Part shown: positions 42,207-51,186 of the stretch, piece by piece | Layout: every line of letters begins with the position of its first letter | Position numbering within the stretch: position 1 is the first letter of the stretch | Assembly (NCBI RefSeq): GCF_028767185.1 | Contig: NZ_JARACK010000009.1 | Span: 1-64,000 of the forward strand | Reading direction: 5' to 3' | From: Mangrovimonas aestuarii | Lineage (GTDB): Bacteria; Bacteroidota; Bacteroidia; Flavobacteriales; Flavobacteriaceae | DNA: 64,000 nucleotides | Translations under genes and position numbers: made by a program | The notes under the pieces: generated by a model | What the model was told of the DNA's origin: nothing | Database searches by the model: none | The model's input: the letters and a program-made list of their open reading frames with translations, nothing else

Positions 42207-44393
42207 ATGTCAACGTTAAGATTTCATGCTATCAAAGAATCTCTTACCCGAAAACCAGTGAAGGTAGAGGAAAACGGACGTCGCTCAGCTATGTTTGGAT
42301 CGAATGTATTCAATGATGAGGCTATGCGTCAGTACTTAACCAAAGAGGCGTACATCAGCGTGAAGGATGCTGTAGAAAACGGTTCTAAAATTGACCGTGT
42401 TGTGGCCGACCACATTTCTACAGGAATGAAGGAGTGGGCTATTTCAAAAGGGGCAACGCACTACACACACTGGTTCCAGCCATTAACTGGGGCTACTGCT
42501 GAAAAGCACGATGCGTTTTTCGAGCCTATCGGAAATGGTCAAGCTATTGAGAAATTTGGTGGAGGACAATTGGTACAGCAAGAACCAGATGCATCTAGTT
42601 TCCCTAACGGAGGAATTAGAAACACATTTGAGGCTCGTGGATATACTGCATGGGATCCTACATCTCCAGCTTTCGTTTACGGAACTACTTTGTGTATTCC
42701 AACAGTATTCGTATCGTATACTGGTGAGGCATTAGATTATAAAACACCTTTGTTACGTGCACTACAGGCAATTGACGGTGCTGCCGTAGCGGTTTGTAAG
42801 TACTTCGATAAAAACGTAAAGAAAGTAAATGCGTCTTTAGGATGGGAGCAAGAGTACTTCTTAATCGATCGTGCATTGGCTACTTCAAGACCAGATATTG
42901 TACTTACAGGTCGTACACTTTTAGGGCACTCACCTGCTAAGGGGCAGCAATTGGATGATCATTATTTTGGTTCTATACCAAGCCGGGCTATGGCTTATAT
43001 GAGAGAACTTGAGCATGAGTGCATGCGTTTGGGGATACCTGTTAAGACACGTCATAATGAGGTGGCTCCAAACCAATTCGAGTTAGCACCTATTTATGAC
43101 GAGGCAAACTTGGCCGTAGACCACAATTCCTTATTGATGGATGTAATGGAAAGAGTAGGGCAACGACATGACTTTAAAGTATTGTTGCATGAAAAACCAT
43201 TTGCAGGAGTAAACGGTTCAGGAAAGCACAATAACTGGAGTTTAGGTACCGATACAGGTGTGAACTTGTTGAGTCCTGGTAAAACTCCAATGAGCAACCT
43301 TCAGTTCTTGACCTTCTTTATCAATACGATTAAAGCGGTTAATGATAACGAAGAGTTGTTAAGAGCTGCAATAGCATCGGCTAGTAACGATCATCGTTTA
43401 GGGGCTAACGAAGCACCACCTGCAATCATATCTATCTTCATTGGAGAGCAGTTAACTCAAGTATTGGAAGAGCTTGAAAGCGTTACCAATGGTAAGTTGT
43501 CTCCAGAGGAAAAAACTGATCTTAAACTTAACGTAGTTGGTAAGATTCCAGAAATTCTATTGGATAATACAGATAGAAACAGAACATCTCCATTTGCCTT
43601 TACAGGAAATAAGTTCGAATTCAGAGCAGTAGGATCCTTGGCAAACTGTGCCAACCCAATGACTGTGCTTAATACCATTATGGCAAAGCAGCTTGTTGAA
43701 TTCAAGAAAGAGGTTGATGCTCTAATCGACGCTAAGTCAATGAAGAAAGATGATGCAATCTTTAATGTATTGCGCGAGTATATAAAGAAATCTAAAAACA
43801 TCCTTTTTGAAGGGAATGGATATAGCGAAGAGTGGGAAAAAGAAGCTGAAAAACGCGGATTGAGTAACAATAAAACAACTCCAGAAGCTCTTAAAGTTAA
43901 GATATCTGATAAAGCTTTGAGCCTGTTTGAGGAAATGGGAGTGATGAGTAAAGTTGAAAGTGAAGCTCGTTACGAAATCGAAATGGAAGAATACGTATTG
44001 CGTATCCAGATTGAAGCTCGTACTCTTGGGGATATTGCTAGAAACCACATTGTTCCAACTGCAGTTAGATATCAAAACACATTGATTGAGAACGTATCTG
44101 GATTGAAAAATATCTTTGGTGATGGATTCAAATCGGTAGCTAGTGAACAAATAACTTTAATTGAAACTATCTCCAAGCATATTGAAGCAATCAACTCTAA
44201 TGTTACAAAATTGATTGAAGCACGTAAAGTGGCCAATAAAATTGAAAACATTGAAGAGAAAGCTCATGCTTATTGTTTCGAAGTGAAACCGTTGTTTGAT
44301 GATATCCGTTACCACTGCGATAAATTGGAGCTTTTGGTTGATGACGAATTATGGCCATTGACCAAATACCGTGAATTGTTGTTCACCAGATAA
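42207..44393 (+). CDS. glnN: Glutamine synthetase type III
   Basis: 728 residues, the length of the dodecameric GSIII class of Bacteroidota and cyanobacteria (GSI is ~470). Makes glutamine from glutamate, ammonia and ATP. Signatures of the class: MFGSNVFND near the N-terminus, THYTHWFQPLTG, GWEQEYFLIDR (ammonia and metal site), KTRHNEVAPNQFELAP and KPFAGVNGSGKHNNWSLG, and RTSPFAFTGNKFEFRAVGS. Codons are well adapted, suggesting strong expression. It stands alone between two terminators. Confidence 0.97.
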   Translation: MSTLRFHAIKESLTRKPVKVEENGRRSAMFGSNVFNDEAMRQYLTKEAYISVKDAVENGSKIDRVVADHISTGMKEWAISKGATHYTHWFQPLTGATAEKHDAFFEPIGNGQAIEKFGGGQLVQQEPDASSFPNGGIRNTFEARGYTAWDPTSPAFVYGTTLCIPTVFVSYTGEALDYKTPLLRALQAIDGAAVAVCKYFDKNVKKVNASLGWEQEYFLIDRALATSRPDIVLTGRTLLGHSPAKGQQLDDHYFGSIPSRAMAYMRELEHECMRLGIPVKTRHNEVAPNQFELAPIYDEANLAVDHNSLLMDVMERVGQRHDFKVLLHEKPFAGVNGSGKHNNWSLGTDTGVNLLSPGKTPMSNLQFLTFFINTIKAVNDNEELLRAAIASASNDHRLGANEAPPAIISIFIGEQLTQVLEELESVTNGKLSPEEKTDLKLNVVGKIPEILLDNTDRNRTSPFAFTGNKFEFRAVGSLANCANPMTVLNTIMAKQLVEFKKEVDALIDAKSMKKDDAIFNVLREYIKKSKNILFEGNGYSEEWEKEAEKRGLSNNKTTPEALKVKISDKALSLFEEMGVMSKVESEARYEIEMEEYVLRIQIEARTLGDIARNHIVPTAVRYQNTLIENVSGLKNIFGDGFKSVASEQITLIETISKHIEAINSNVTKLIEARKVANKIENIEEKAHAYCFEVKPLFDDIRYHCDKLELLVDDELWPLTKYRELLFTR

Positions 44394-44416
44394 ATTCTGT
44401 TTACATATTTAGTGTG

Positions 44417-44445
44417 AAAAGCCTTGCGAATGCAAGGCTTTTTTT
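44417..44445 (+). terminator. Terminator after glutamine synthetase
   Basis: Perfect 11-bp stem AAAAGCCTTGC / GCAAGGCTTTT, loop GAAT, T run. Confidence 0.85.
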
Positions 44446-44618
44446 GTGGGTGTGTAGTTTGGTTTACTAACGGTTTGTAACTATAAACATATGGGTTGTA
44501 GGTCTTTAACTGTATAATCATCTGCTTGTCGATTTTAATTAATTAAGTGTTTGTTATTTATTGGTTTACAGTGTTTTATGGTTAAATTTGATGTGCTATT
44601 AATCTATTTCAATTTATT

Positions 44619-44753
44619 ATGAGAAGGCTAATTATAAGCGTATTGCTTTTATTGGCGGCCACGCTCTTATTTTCGCAAAGCAATGGAGACGATAAACAGT
44701 CGAATGAACAACAAGAGCTAATTAAAACACCGCTAGTGACCTCACAGGAGTAA
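44619..44753 (+). CDS. Small secreted peptide, 44 residues
   Basis: A 44-residue frame: MRRLIISVLLLLAATLLFSQ is a clear signal peptide with a cleavage site after FSQ, followed by a hydrophilic tail SNGDDKQSNEQQELIK ending TSQE. The frame is closed just before the terminator at 44813. No relative is recalled. The basic start, hydrophobic core and flavobacterial FSQ cleavage pattern favour a real gene. Confidence 0.5.
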   Translation: MRRLIISVLLLLAATLLFSQSNGDDKQSNEQQELIKTPLVTSQE

Positions 44754-44812
44754 TTCCTATGCAGGGGCGAACCTAAGTTTTTTTACTGGTTATGGCCTTT
44801 TTATGAAACAGT

Positions 44813-44838
44813 AACCCGCGCATTGACGCGGGTTTTTT
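44813..44838 (+). terminator. Terminator before purM
   Basis: Perfect 8-bp stem AACCCGCG / CGCGGGTT, loop CATTGA, T run. It follows the 44-residue ORF by 60 nt. Confidence 0.75.
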
Positions 44839-44909
44839 ATTTCTAGCTAAAAAGCATCAATAAAAAATAAACAATCCTTACTTTTGCAACTCAATACAAG
44901 TACATTATC

Positions 44910-46088
44910 ATGAGTCAAGAAATAAGCAAGCGATATGCGCAACGCGGGGTCTCAGCCTCAAAAGAAGATGTTCACAATGCTATTAAAAATATAGATAAAG
45001 GATTGTTTCCAAAGGCATTTTGCAAGGTGGTTCCAGATTATCTAACAGGTGATGAGGACTATTGCTTAATCATGCATGCAGATGGAGCAGGGACTAAAAG
45101 TTCATTGGCATATATGTACTGGAAAGAAACCGGAGATGTTTCGGTATGGAAAGGGATTGCTCAAGATGCATTGATTATGAACATAGACGATTTATTATGT
45201 GTTGGAGCTACCGATAATATTATGTTATCGTCAACCATTGGACGTAATAAAAACCTAGTGCCTGGTCAGGTGATTTCTTCAATAATCAATGGTACTGAAG
45301 AATTGATTTCCGAATTGAAGGAATTTGGGGTGACTATTCATGCTACAGGAGGAGAAACTGCCGATGTGGGTGACTTAGTAAGAACAATTATTGTCGATTC
45401 TACCGTTACGGCCAGAATGAAAAGAAGTGATGTTATAGATAATGCCAATATTCAATCTGGAGATGTTATTGTAGGTTTGGCTTCTTTTGGTCAGGCATCA
45501 TATGAGAAAGAATACAACGGGGGGATGGGAAGTAATGGTTTAACTTCTGCCCGACATGATGTATTTGCTAAATATCTTGCTGAAAAATATCCGGAGAGTT
45601 TTGATGCCGCTGTACCAGATGATTTAGTCTATTCAGGAGGTGTTAAACTTACTGATAGTGTTCAAGATTCTCCAATAGATGCTGGAAAACTTGTGTTGTC
45701 TCCAACTAGAACATATGCGCCTATTATCAAAGCAATCTTAAATAAATACGACAAAACCTATATCCACGGTTTGGTACATTGTTCTGGTGGTGCGCAAACT
45801 AAAGTGTTGCACTTTGTTGACAATGTTCATGTTGTTAAGGATAATTTATTCCCTATTCCTCCGTTATTTAAGCTTATTCAGGAGCAATCTAAGACCGACT
45901 GGAAGGAAATGTACCAAGTATTTAACTGTGGTCACCGTATGGAATTATATGTGTCGCCAGAAGTTGCTGAGGATATTATTGCTATTTCCAAATCATTTAA
46001 TGTTGATGCACAAATTGTTGGTCGTGTAGAAGCTTCAGACTCAAAAGAATTAACTATAAAAAGTGAATTCGGGGAGTTTAAGTACTAA
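44910..46088 (+). CDS. purM: Phosphoribosylformylglycinamidine cyclo-ligase
   Basis: 392 residues, longer than E. coli PurM (345) as in other Bacteroidota. Closes the imidazole ring to form AIR in purine synthesis, using ATP. Visible: MHADGAGTKSSLAYMYW (FGAR/ATP site), GIAQDALIMNIDDLLCVGA, TIHATGGETADVGDLVR, DVIVGLASFGQ, the glycine-rich NGGMGSNGLTSARHDV, and HGLVHCSGGAQTKVLHF. It starts after its own terminator-separated upstream region and is followed by a DUF3078 gene. Confidence 0.9.
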   Translation: MSQEISKRYAQRGVSASKEDVHNAIKNIDKGLFPKAFCKVVPDYLTGDEDYCLIMHADGAGTKSSLAYMYWKETGDVSVWKGIAQDALIMNIDDLLCVGATDNIMLSSTIGRNKNLVPGQVISSIINGTEELISELKEFGVTIHATGGETADVGDLVRTIIVDSTVTARMKRSDVIDNANIQSGDVIVGLASFGQASYEKEYNGGMGSNGLTSARHDVFAKYLAEKYPESFDAAVPDDLVYSGGVKLTDSVQDSPIDAGKLVLSPTRTYAPIIKAILNKYDKTYIHGLVHCSGGAQTKVLHFVDNVHVVKDNLFPIPPLFKLIQEQSKTDWKEMYQVFNCGHRMELYVSPEVAEDIIAISKSFNVDAQIVGRVEASDSKELTIKSEFGEFKY

Positions 46089-46137
46089 GCACTTCCCATA
46101 AGCTAATTAATCAGTTCAAAAACAATTTGTCAGCCTC

Positions 46138-47112
46138 ATGCGATTTGTATTTTGTTTACTACTTTGTTTTGCCTATGGTTTAGCCTATGCTCAACCAGAT
46201 AGCCTTTATATTAAACCTGAGACGGTACCTGATTTAAGTGTGCCAGTTTGGGTTAAGATAAACAAAGCGGGGCTCGATATTAGTCAGGTTGCTTTTGTTA
46301 ACTGGAATGCAGGAGGGACGAATTCTATTTCTGGTTTGTTCGGTTTTTTATCCGAGAGGAATTACAAAAAAAACCATTTGGTTTGGAACAATAAGTTAGA
46401 AGCGAAATATGGTATTAATAAGCAGGATGGAATTAGTGTTAGGAAAACAGATGATCTGTTAGAGTTTAGTTCAGCTCTGGGGTACAGGAAAAGTATAACC
46501 TCCAATTGGTACTATTCATCTAAATTTAATTTCAAAACCCAGTTTTCAAACGGATATAATTATGGTAACGAAGGGGCAAAGCCTATTTCTCGTTTTATGT
46601 CGCCAGGCTATTTGTTTCTTGGGGCAGGAGCGGCTTATGGAGAACATATAGAGTCCTTTTCTGCTTATCTCTCACCTCTAACGTTGAAGACTACTTTTGT
46701 GTTAGACGAACGGTTGGCAAACCTAGGGGCATTTGGTGTGGAGCCTGCAGTTTACGATGATGAAGGAAACCGAATAAGAAGGGGGCAGAAAGTGAGAAAG
46801 GAATTGGGGATTCTTGTTACTACAAACCACGAAACTCAGCTGACTACCAATATTCACATAAAAAATGAGTTAAGCCTCTATACAGACTATATCAACGACT
46901 TTGGAAACATTGATGTGGATTGGTTACTTAATGTGGATTTTAAGGTGAATGAATTCGTAAAAGCCACATTAGGCTCTCATATCAGATATGATAATGATAT
47001 CAAGGTGCAGAAAGAAGTTGAAAACGCTGAGGGTGATACTGAGTATGTAGATGATGGTGCGAGAGTACAGTGGAAACAGCTTTTGGCTATTGGAGTAATT
47101 GTTGGTTTTTAA
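46138..47112 (+). CDS. DUF3078 outer-membrane protein
   Basis: 324 residues with a signal peptide (MRFVFCLLLCFAYGLAYAQ). The mature protein shows alternating aromatic strands with LDISQVAFVNWNAGGTNSISGL near the N-terminus and RFMSPGYLFLGAGAAY, ending in a strand-like LLAIGVIVGF, so a small beta-barrel in the outer membrane is likely. This matches the DUF3078 family found in Bacteroidota; its function is unknown. It follows purM by 49 nt. Confidence 0.82.
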   Translation: MRFVFCLLLCFAYGLAYAQPDSLYIKPETVPDLSVPVWVKINKAGLDISQVAFVNWNAGGTNSISGLFGFLSERNYKKNHLVWNNKLEAKYGINKQDGISVRKTDDLLEFSSALGYRKSITSNWYYSSKFNFKTQFSNGYNYGNEGAKPISRFMSPGYLFLGAGAAYGEHIESFSAYLSPLTLKTTFVLDERLANLGAFGVEPAVYDDEGNRIRRGQKVRKELGILVTTNHETQLTTNIHIKNELSLYTDYINDFGNIDVDWLLNVDFKVNEFVKATLGSHIRYDNDIKVQKEVENAEGDTEYVDDGARVQWKQLLAIGVIVGF

Positions 47113-47292
47113 GATGGTTCATTCTCTATAAAAACAAGTTTTTCCAAACTAATTATTTCCCTTTACTTTTTAATGATTATGTGGTAAGAGGAAATTCTAT
47201 TTCAATGTCCTCTATTAAGTGTAAATCGGTTTCAAAGCCATGAAGAAGATTTCATAATTTATCGTATTTTTGCCACTCAATTTGATAGCTAG

Positions 47293-48369
47293 ATGTTAGA
47301 GAAATTAGAAATAGTAAAACAGCGTTTCGATGAAGTAAGTGATTTGATTATCCAACCGGATGTTATTGCTGACCAAAAGCGTTATATACAATTAAATAAA
47401 GAGTATAAAGATCTTAAGGTGCTTGTCGACAAGCGCGAAGAATATAAAACCTTAGTCGACAACTTAAAGGAAGCCGAGGAAATTATTGCAGATGGTAGTG
47501 ATGCAGAAATGGTTGAAATGGCCAAAATGCAAATGGACGAGGCTAAGTCGAGAATCCCTGAAATGGAAGAGGAAATAAAATTCCTGTTGATTCCAAAAGA
47601 TCCTGAAGATGCAAAAAATGCCGTTGTGGAATTACGTGCCGGTACAGGAGGTGATGAGGCGAGTATTTTTGCGGGAGATCTTTTTAGAATGTACACCAAA
47701 TATTGTGAAAGTAAGGGGTGGAATGTAAGTACGGTAGATTTTAGTGAAGGTACTAGTGGTGGATTTAAGGAAATCCAATTTGAGGTTACAGGTGAAGATG
47801 TTTACGGAACACTTAAATTTGAGGCGGGAGTACACCGTGTTCAGCGTGTACCACAGACCGAAACTCAAGGACGAGTACATACTAGTGCAGCAACCGTTAT
47901 GGTATTTCCTGAAGCAGAAGAATTTGATGTGCAGATTGACCCTAAAGATGTTCGTATAGATTATTTCTGTTCTTCAGGACCTGGGGGACAGTCGGTAAAC
48001 ACAACATATTCGGCTGTACGTTTAACGCACATTCCTACTGGATTGGTAGCGCAATGTCAGGATCAGAAATCTCAGCATAAGAACAAGGAAAAAGCATTTA
48101 AAGTATTACGTTCCCGTTTGTACGATTTGGAGTTGGCTAAGAAACAGGAAGAAGATGCTGCCAAGCGTGGTTCGATGGTTACCAGTGGAGACCGTAGTGC
48201 CAAGATCAGAACATACAACTATCCGCAAGGTCGTGTTACCGATCATAGAATTGGTTTAACACTTTACGATCTTCAAAATATTATCAACGGTGATATCCAG
48301 AAGATATTAGATGAGTTGATGTTAGCAGAAAACACAGAAAAGCTTAAAGCTAGCAACGATCAAATTTAA
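47293..48369 (+). CDS. prfA: Peptide chain release factor 1
   Basis: 358 residues. Releases the finished peptide at UAA and UAG. Coiled N-terminal domain (~1-100), the stop-codon recognition tripeptide PQT (~186-188, the PxT motif of RF1, in [16 protein letters not shown]) and the catalytic GGQ in [20 protein letters not shown] (~231). C-terminal part [19 protein letters not shown] is typical of RF1. A TATTTTTG element at 47265-47272, 20 nt before the ATG, probably is the promoter. Confidence 0.97.
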   Translation: MLEKLEIVKQRFDEVSDLIIQPDVIADQKRYIQLNKEYKDLKVLVDKREEYKTLVDNLKEAEEIIADGSDAEMVEMAKMQMDEAKSRIPEMEEEIKFLLIPKDPEDAKNAVVELRAGTGGDEASIFAGDLFRMYTKYCESKGWNVSTVDFSEGTSGGFKEIQFEVTGEDVYGTLKFEAGVHRVQRVPQTETQGRVHTSAATVMVFPEAEEFDVQIDPKDVRIDYFCSSGPGGQSVNTTYSAVRLTHIPTGLVAQCQDQKSQHKNKEKAFKVLRSRLYDLELAKKQEEDAAKRGSMVTSGDRSAKIRTYNYPQGRVTDHRIGLTLYDLQNIINGDIQKILDELMLAENTEKLKASNDQI

Positions 48370-48386
48370 ATAATACAAGAATTTTT

Positions 48387-48415
48387 AAAGCCTCTAATAG
48401 TAGGGGCTTTTTTTT
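48387..48415 (+). terminator. Terminator after prfA
   Basis: AAAGCCTCTA / TAGGGGCTTT stem (one G-T pair), loop ATAG, eight T residues. Confidence 0.8.
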
Positions 48416-48427
48416 AATATTAGCCTA

Positions 48428-49243
48428 ATGAAAACAAGTGCCTTAGTAGAACAAATAAAAACGAAAAAATCATTTCTGTGTATAGGGTTGGATGTTGATG
48501 TCAAAAAAATTCCAAAGCATCTTTTGCAATTGGAAGATCCTATTTTTGAGTTTAATAAGGCAATTATCGATGCTACACATCATTTATGTGTGGCGTACAA
48601 GCCCAATACGGCGTTTTATGAAGCTCATGGTATTAAAGGCTGGGAATCACTAAAAAAGACCATTGATTATATCAATGCCAACCATCCTGAAATATTCACA
48701 ATTGCTGACGCAAAACGTGGAGATATTGGGAATACGAGTACCATGTACGCCCAAGCCTTTTTTGAGGATATGGGATTTGATAGCGTTACGGTAGCCCCAT
48801 ATATGGGAAGGGATTCTGTAGAGCCGTTTTTGGCATTCGAAGATAAGCACACTATTCTTTTAGCATTGACGTCTAACCCCGGAGCTTTCGATTTTCAGAC
48901 TCAGGAATTAAAAAATCAAACACTTTATAAGCAAGTGCTTGAAACTTCCAAAACCTATACTAATTCTGAAAACCTAATGTATGTGGTTGGTGCAACTAAA
49001 ACAGAATATATTGCAGATGTCAGAAAGATTATTCCAGAAAGTTTCTTGTTGGTTCCAGGTGTTGGTGCTCAAGGAGGAAGTTTAGAAGACGTTTGTAAAT
49101 ATGGGATGACCGAAAACGTTGGGCTATTGATCAATTCTTCTCGAGGAATTATTTATGCTTCCCAAGCTGCTGATTTTGCTCAAGCAGCAGCAAGCAAAGC
49201 TCTAGAACTTCAACAGCAGATGAAGGCAATAATGGAAAACTAA
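48428..49243 (+). CDS. pyrF: Orotidine 5'-phosphate decarboxylase (type 2)
   Basis: 271 residues, the length of the type 2 (mycobacterial-like) class. Last step of UMP synthesis. Signatures: [28 protein letters not shown], the catalytic [35 protein letters not shown] and [11 protein letters not shown], then [11 protein letters not shown]. It is followed 7 nt later by the BtuF-like gene. Confidence 0.96.
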   Translation: MKTSALVEQIKTKKSFLCIGLDVDVKKIPKHLLQLEDPIFEFNKAIIDATHHLCVAYKPNTAFYEAHGIKGWESLKKTIDYINANHPEIFTIADAKRGDIGNTSTMYAQAFFEDMGFDSVTVAPYMGRDSVEPFLAFEDKHTILLALTSNPGAFDFQTQELKNQTLYKQVLETSKTYTNSENLMYVVGATKTEYIADVRKIIPESFLLVPGVGAQGGSLEDVCKYGMTENVGLLINSSRGIIYASQAADFAQAAASKALELQQQMKAIMEN

Positions 49244-49250
49244 ATAAAAC

Positions 49251-50048
49251 ATGATCATTGTTGATCAGTTAAATAGAACCATTTCATTTCAGGAAACACC
49301 AAAACGAATTGTTTCTTTGGTGCCATCTCAAACCGAATTGCTGTGCGATTTAGGATTGGAAGAATTTATAGTAGGAGTAACAAAGTTTTGTGTTCATCCA
49401 AATCACCTTAGAAAAAGCAAAACGATTGTTGGTGGTACAAAAGAATTGCATATTGATAGGGTAAAAGCTTTAAAACCAGATGTTATACTTTGCAATAAAG
49501 AAGAGAATACCCAAGACATTGTTTTGGCTTGTGCTAAGATAGCTCCAGTCCATATTTCAGATGTCATCAGTTTAGAGGATAATTTTGATATGATTCAGCA
49601 ATACGGTAAAATGTTTTCTGTTGAACAGCAAGCCAAGACTCTGGTAGCTGAAATTAATCATGAATACATCAGCTTTAAAGATTATATTCAAGAACTTCCT
49701 AAGATTAAAGTTACTTACTTTATATGGCGGAAACCTTGGATGGTAGTAGCAAATAATACATTTATCCACGAACTGCTAAAAGTAAATGGATTTGTTAATG
49801 TATATGCAGATAGTAAGCGTTATCCGGAGGTGCAATTGGAATCTCCTGATAGAGTTCCAGAATTGGTGCTGTTATCATCAGAACCTTATCCGTTTAAGGA
49901 AAAGCATTTAAGCGAATTAAAAGCGTTTTTTCCATGTGCCAAAATTCTATTGGTCGATGGAGAAATGTTTTCTTGGTATGGTTCTCGTTTAAAAAAAGCC
50001 TTTACCTATTTTAAAGAGTTTAGGGAAGAGTTTTCTGAAAAAATGTAA
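49251..50048 (+). CDS. BtuF-like metal/cobalamin-binding domain protein, apparently cytosolic
   Basis: 265 residues of the helical-backbone metal receptor superfamily (BtuF, FhuD, TroA-like). RIVSLVPSQTELLCDLGLE and VGVTKFCVHP are typical of BtuF, as are KALKPDVILCNKEEN and ELLKVNGFVNVYAD. It starts MIIVDQLNRTISF with no signal peptide, although such binding proteins normally work in the periplasm with an ABC permease. No transporter genes are adjacent. It follows pyrF by 7 nt. Ligand unknown; a cytosolic corrinoid or metal carrier is possible, as is a mis-chosen start, but no upstream frame is available in the short gap. Confidence 0.83.
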   Translation: MIIVDQLNRTISFQETPKRIVSLVPSQTELLCDLGLEEFIVGVTKFCVHPNHLRKSKTIVGGTKELHIDRVKALKPDVILCNKEENTQDIVLACAKIAPVHISDVISLEDNFDMIQQYGKMFSVEQQAKTLVAEINHEYISFKDYIQELPKIKVTYFIWRKPWMVVANNTFIHELLKVNGFVNVYADSKRYPEVQLESPDRVPELVLLSSEPYPFKEKHLSELKAFFPCAKILLVDGEMFSWYGSRLKKAFTYFKEFREEFSEKM

Positions 50049-50062
50049 GGAATAGTAACACC

Positions 50063-50263
50063 TTAAATCGCTGCTGTAACATGAGCTTCTCGAGTGATAT
50101 AGTTCAATCTGTTAATTTTACTTAGTAGTTTTACCGCTTTATATTCAAAGAAGTCTGCTAAAGCAGCATCTGTTTGTCTTACATTGTAGGCTTGCTCTAT
50201 TAGTCTTTTGTACCGTCTAATGAGTTTTTGATGCTTTAATTGGATGGTATCGTTTGTTTCCAT
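50063..50263 (-). CDS. Small Lys/Arg-rich helical protein, unknown function
   Basis: 66 residues, mostly helical: LKHQKLIRRYKRLIEQAYNV then AALADFFEYKAVKLLSKINRL. It faintly resembles the small Lacal_2735 family of flavobacteria, but I would not assign it. It is convergent with the BtuF-like gene. Confidence 0.6.
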   Translation of the reverse strand: METNDTIQLKHQKLIRRYKRLIEQAYNVRQTDAALADFFEYKAVKLLSKINRLNYITREAHVTAAI

Positions 50264-50347
50264 TGTTAATCATTAAGGGAGTAATGTTAAATTAAATATA
50301 CGCTAATTATCTGAAAATAAAAACGTTATACTGTCTTTTGTTAATAA

Positions 50348-50445
50348 GAAAAAGCCAGATTCAATAATTGTTTGAAACTGGCTCAACTAACTCCTTTATA
50401 ACTAACTAATTCAACTAACCAAGAGAAAATTTGTCTCTTATTTGT
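50348..50445 (-). ncRNA. Candidate small RNA with its own promoter and terminator
   Basis: On the minus strand, TTG (plus 50477-50479), a 17-bp spacer and GATATTTG (plus 50452-50459, one mismatch to TAnnTTTG) could start a transcript near 50445. It would run about 100 nt through repeated TTAGTTGA blocks to a hairpin (arms 50353-50364 and 50371-50383, AGCCAG..CTGGCT) with a T tail. No ORF lies inside. It ends about 85 nt before the 66-residue protein gene on the same strand. Confidence 0.35.
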
Positions 50446-50548
50446 TTGATACAAATATCTGTTAATCATTGAAAATCAATGTTATGTTAATATTAGCTTT
50501 TTTTTAAAAAATATTCAATAGTTTTAATTGATAATCAATGTTTTAAAT

Positions 50549-51070
50549 ATGTTTTCAAGACTATTCTTTCCGTTCATTTTTATTTCATTTTTAAGCTTCT
50601 CACAGGGATTGAATTCTAACAAGTGTAATTGTTGTTCTGAAGTTTATAAGCAATTTGATTTCTGGGTTGGCGACTGGGTTGTTATGAAGCCTGATGGTAG
50701 TAAAGCCGGGGTCAATACCATTGTTAAGCAACAGGATAGCTGTGTATTGCAAGAGCAGTGGATAAGCTCCAGGGGGAATTATACAGGGACAAGCTATAAT
50801 TTTTATAATGGTCAATTAAAACAATGGGAGCAGATTTGGATAGATAATCAAGGGGGAAGTTTACACCTAAAAGGGGAGCGTAAAGGAAATCTAATGATAC
50901 TTAGGTCTGACGAACTTGTTAATGCTGATGGCAAACCATTTTTTCATAGAATTACCTGGACAAACAACTCTGATGGTACGGTAAGGCAACTTTGGGAAAC
51001 CATTACCGAGGGGAGTGAGATCCAGATTTTGTTCGATGGATTGTACACAAAGAAGATTTCTGCTGAGTAG
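50549..51070 (+). CDS. Secreted DUF1579-like protein
   Basis: 173 residues from ATG 50549 (MFSRLFFPFIFISFLSFSQG, a signal peptide); a TTG seven codons upstream is less likely. The mature protein has KCNCCSEVYKQFDFWVGDWVV, where FDFWVGDW is the mark of DUF1579-like lipocalin-type domains, then GNYTGTSYNFYNGQLKQWEQIWIDNQGG in sequence and GTVRQLWETI. A Cys cluster (C-N-C-C) stands at the mature start. Binding of a small molecule is plausible from the fold; no reaction is known. Confidence 0.75.
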   Translation: MFSRLFFPFIFISFLSFSQGLNSNKCNCCSEVYKQFDFWVGDWVVMKPDGSKAGVNTIVKQQDSCVLQEQWISSRGNYTGTSYNFYNGQLKQWEQIWIDNQGGSLHLKGERKGNLMILRSDELVNADGKPFFHRITWTNNSDGTVRQLWETITEGSEIQILFDGLYTKKISAE

Positions 51071-51077
51071 TTGCTCT

Positions 51078-51147
51078 GTCAATTCAAGCGAAGTCGAGAA
51101 TTATTTCTATAGTGATTATTAATGATTTCGACTCCGCTCAATCTGAC
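51078..51147. repeat. Inverted intergenic repeat of the GTCGA/GCTCAA type
   Basis: GTCAATTCAAGCGAAGTCGA (51078-51097) and TCGACTCCGCTCAATCTGAC (51128-51147) are imperfect inverted copies around a 30-nt spacer. The units resemble the TGTCA(G)ATTGAGCG.AGTCGA repeat dispersed in flavobacterial intergenic DNA. It lies between convergent genes. Confidence 0.55.
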
Positions 51148-51186
51148 AAATTGATGTTTAGTTCCCACTTTAGGGGGAAGATTAGT

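Noticed and set aside
50401-50440. Short direct repeats (TTAGTTGA-like blocks) as a CRISPR
   Set aside because: Units are only ~8 nt with irregular spacing and no spacers.
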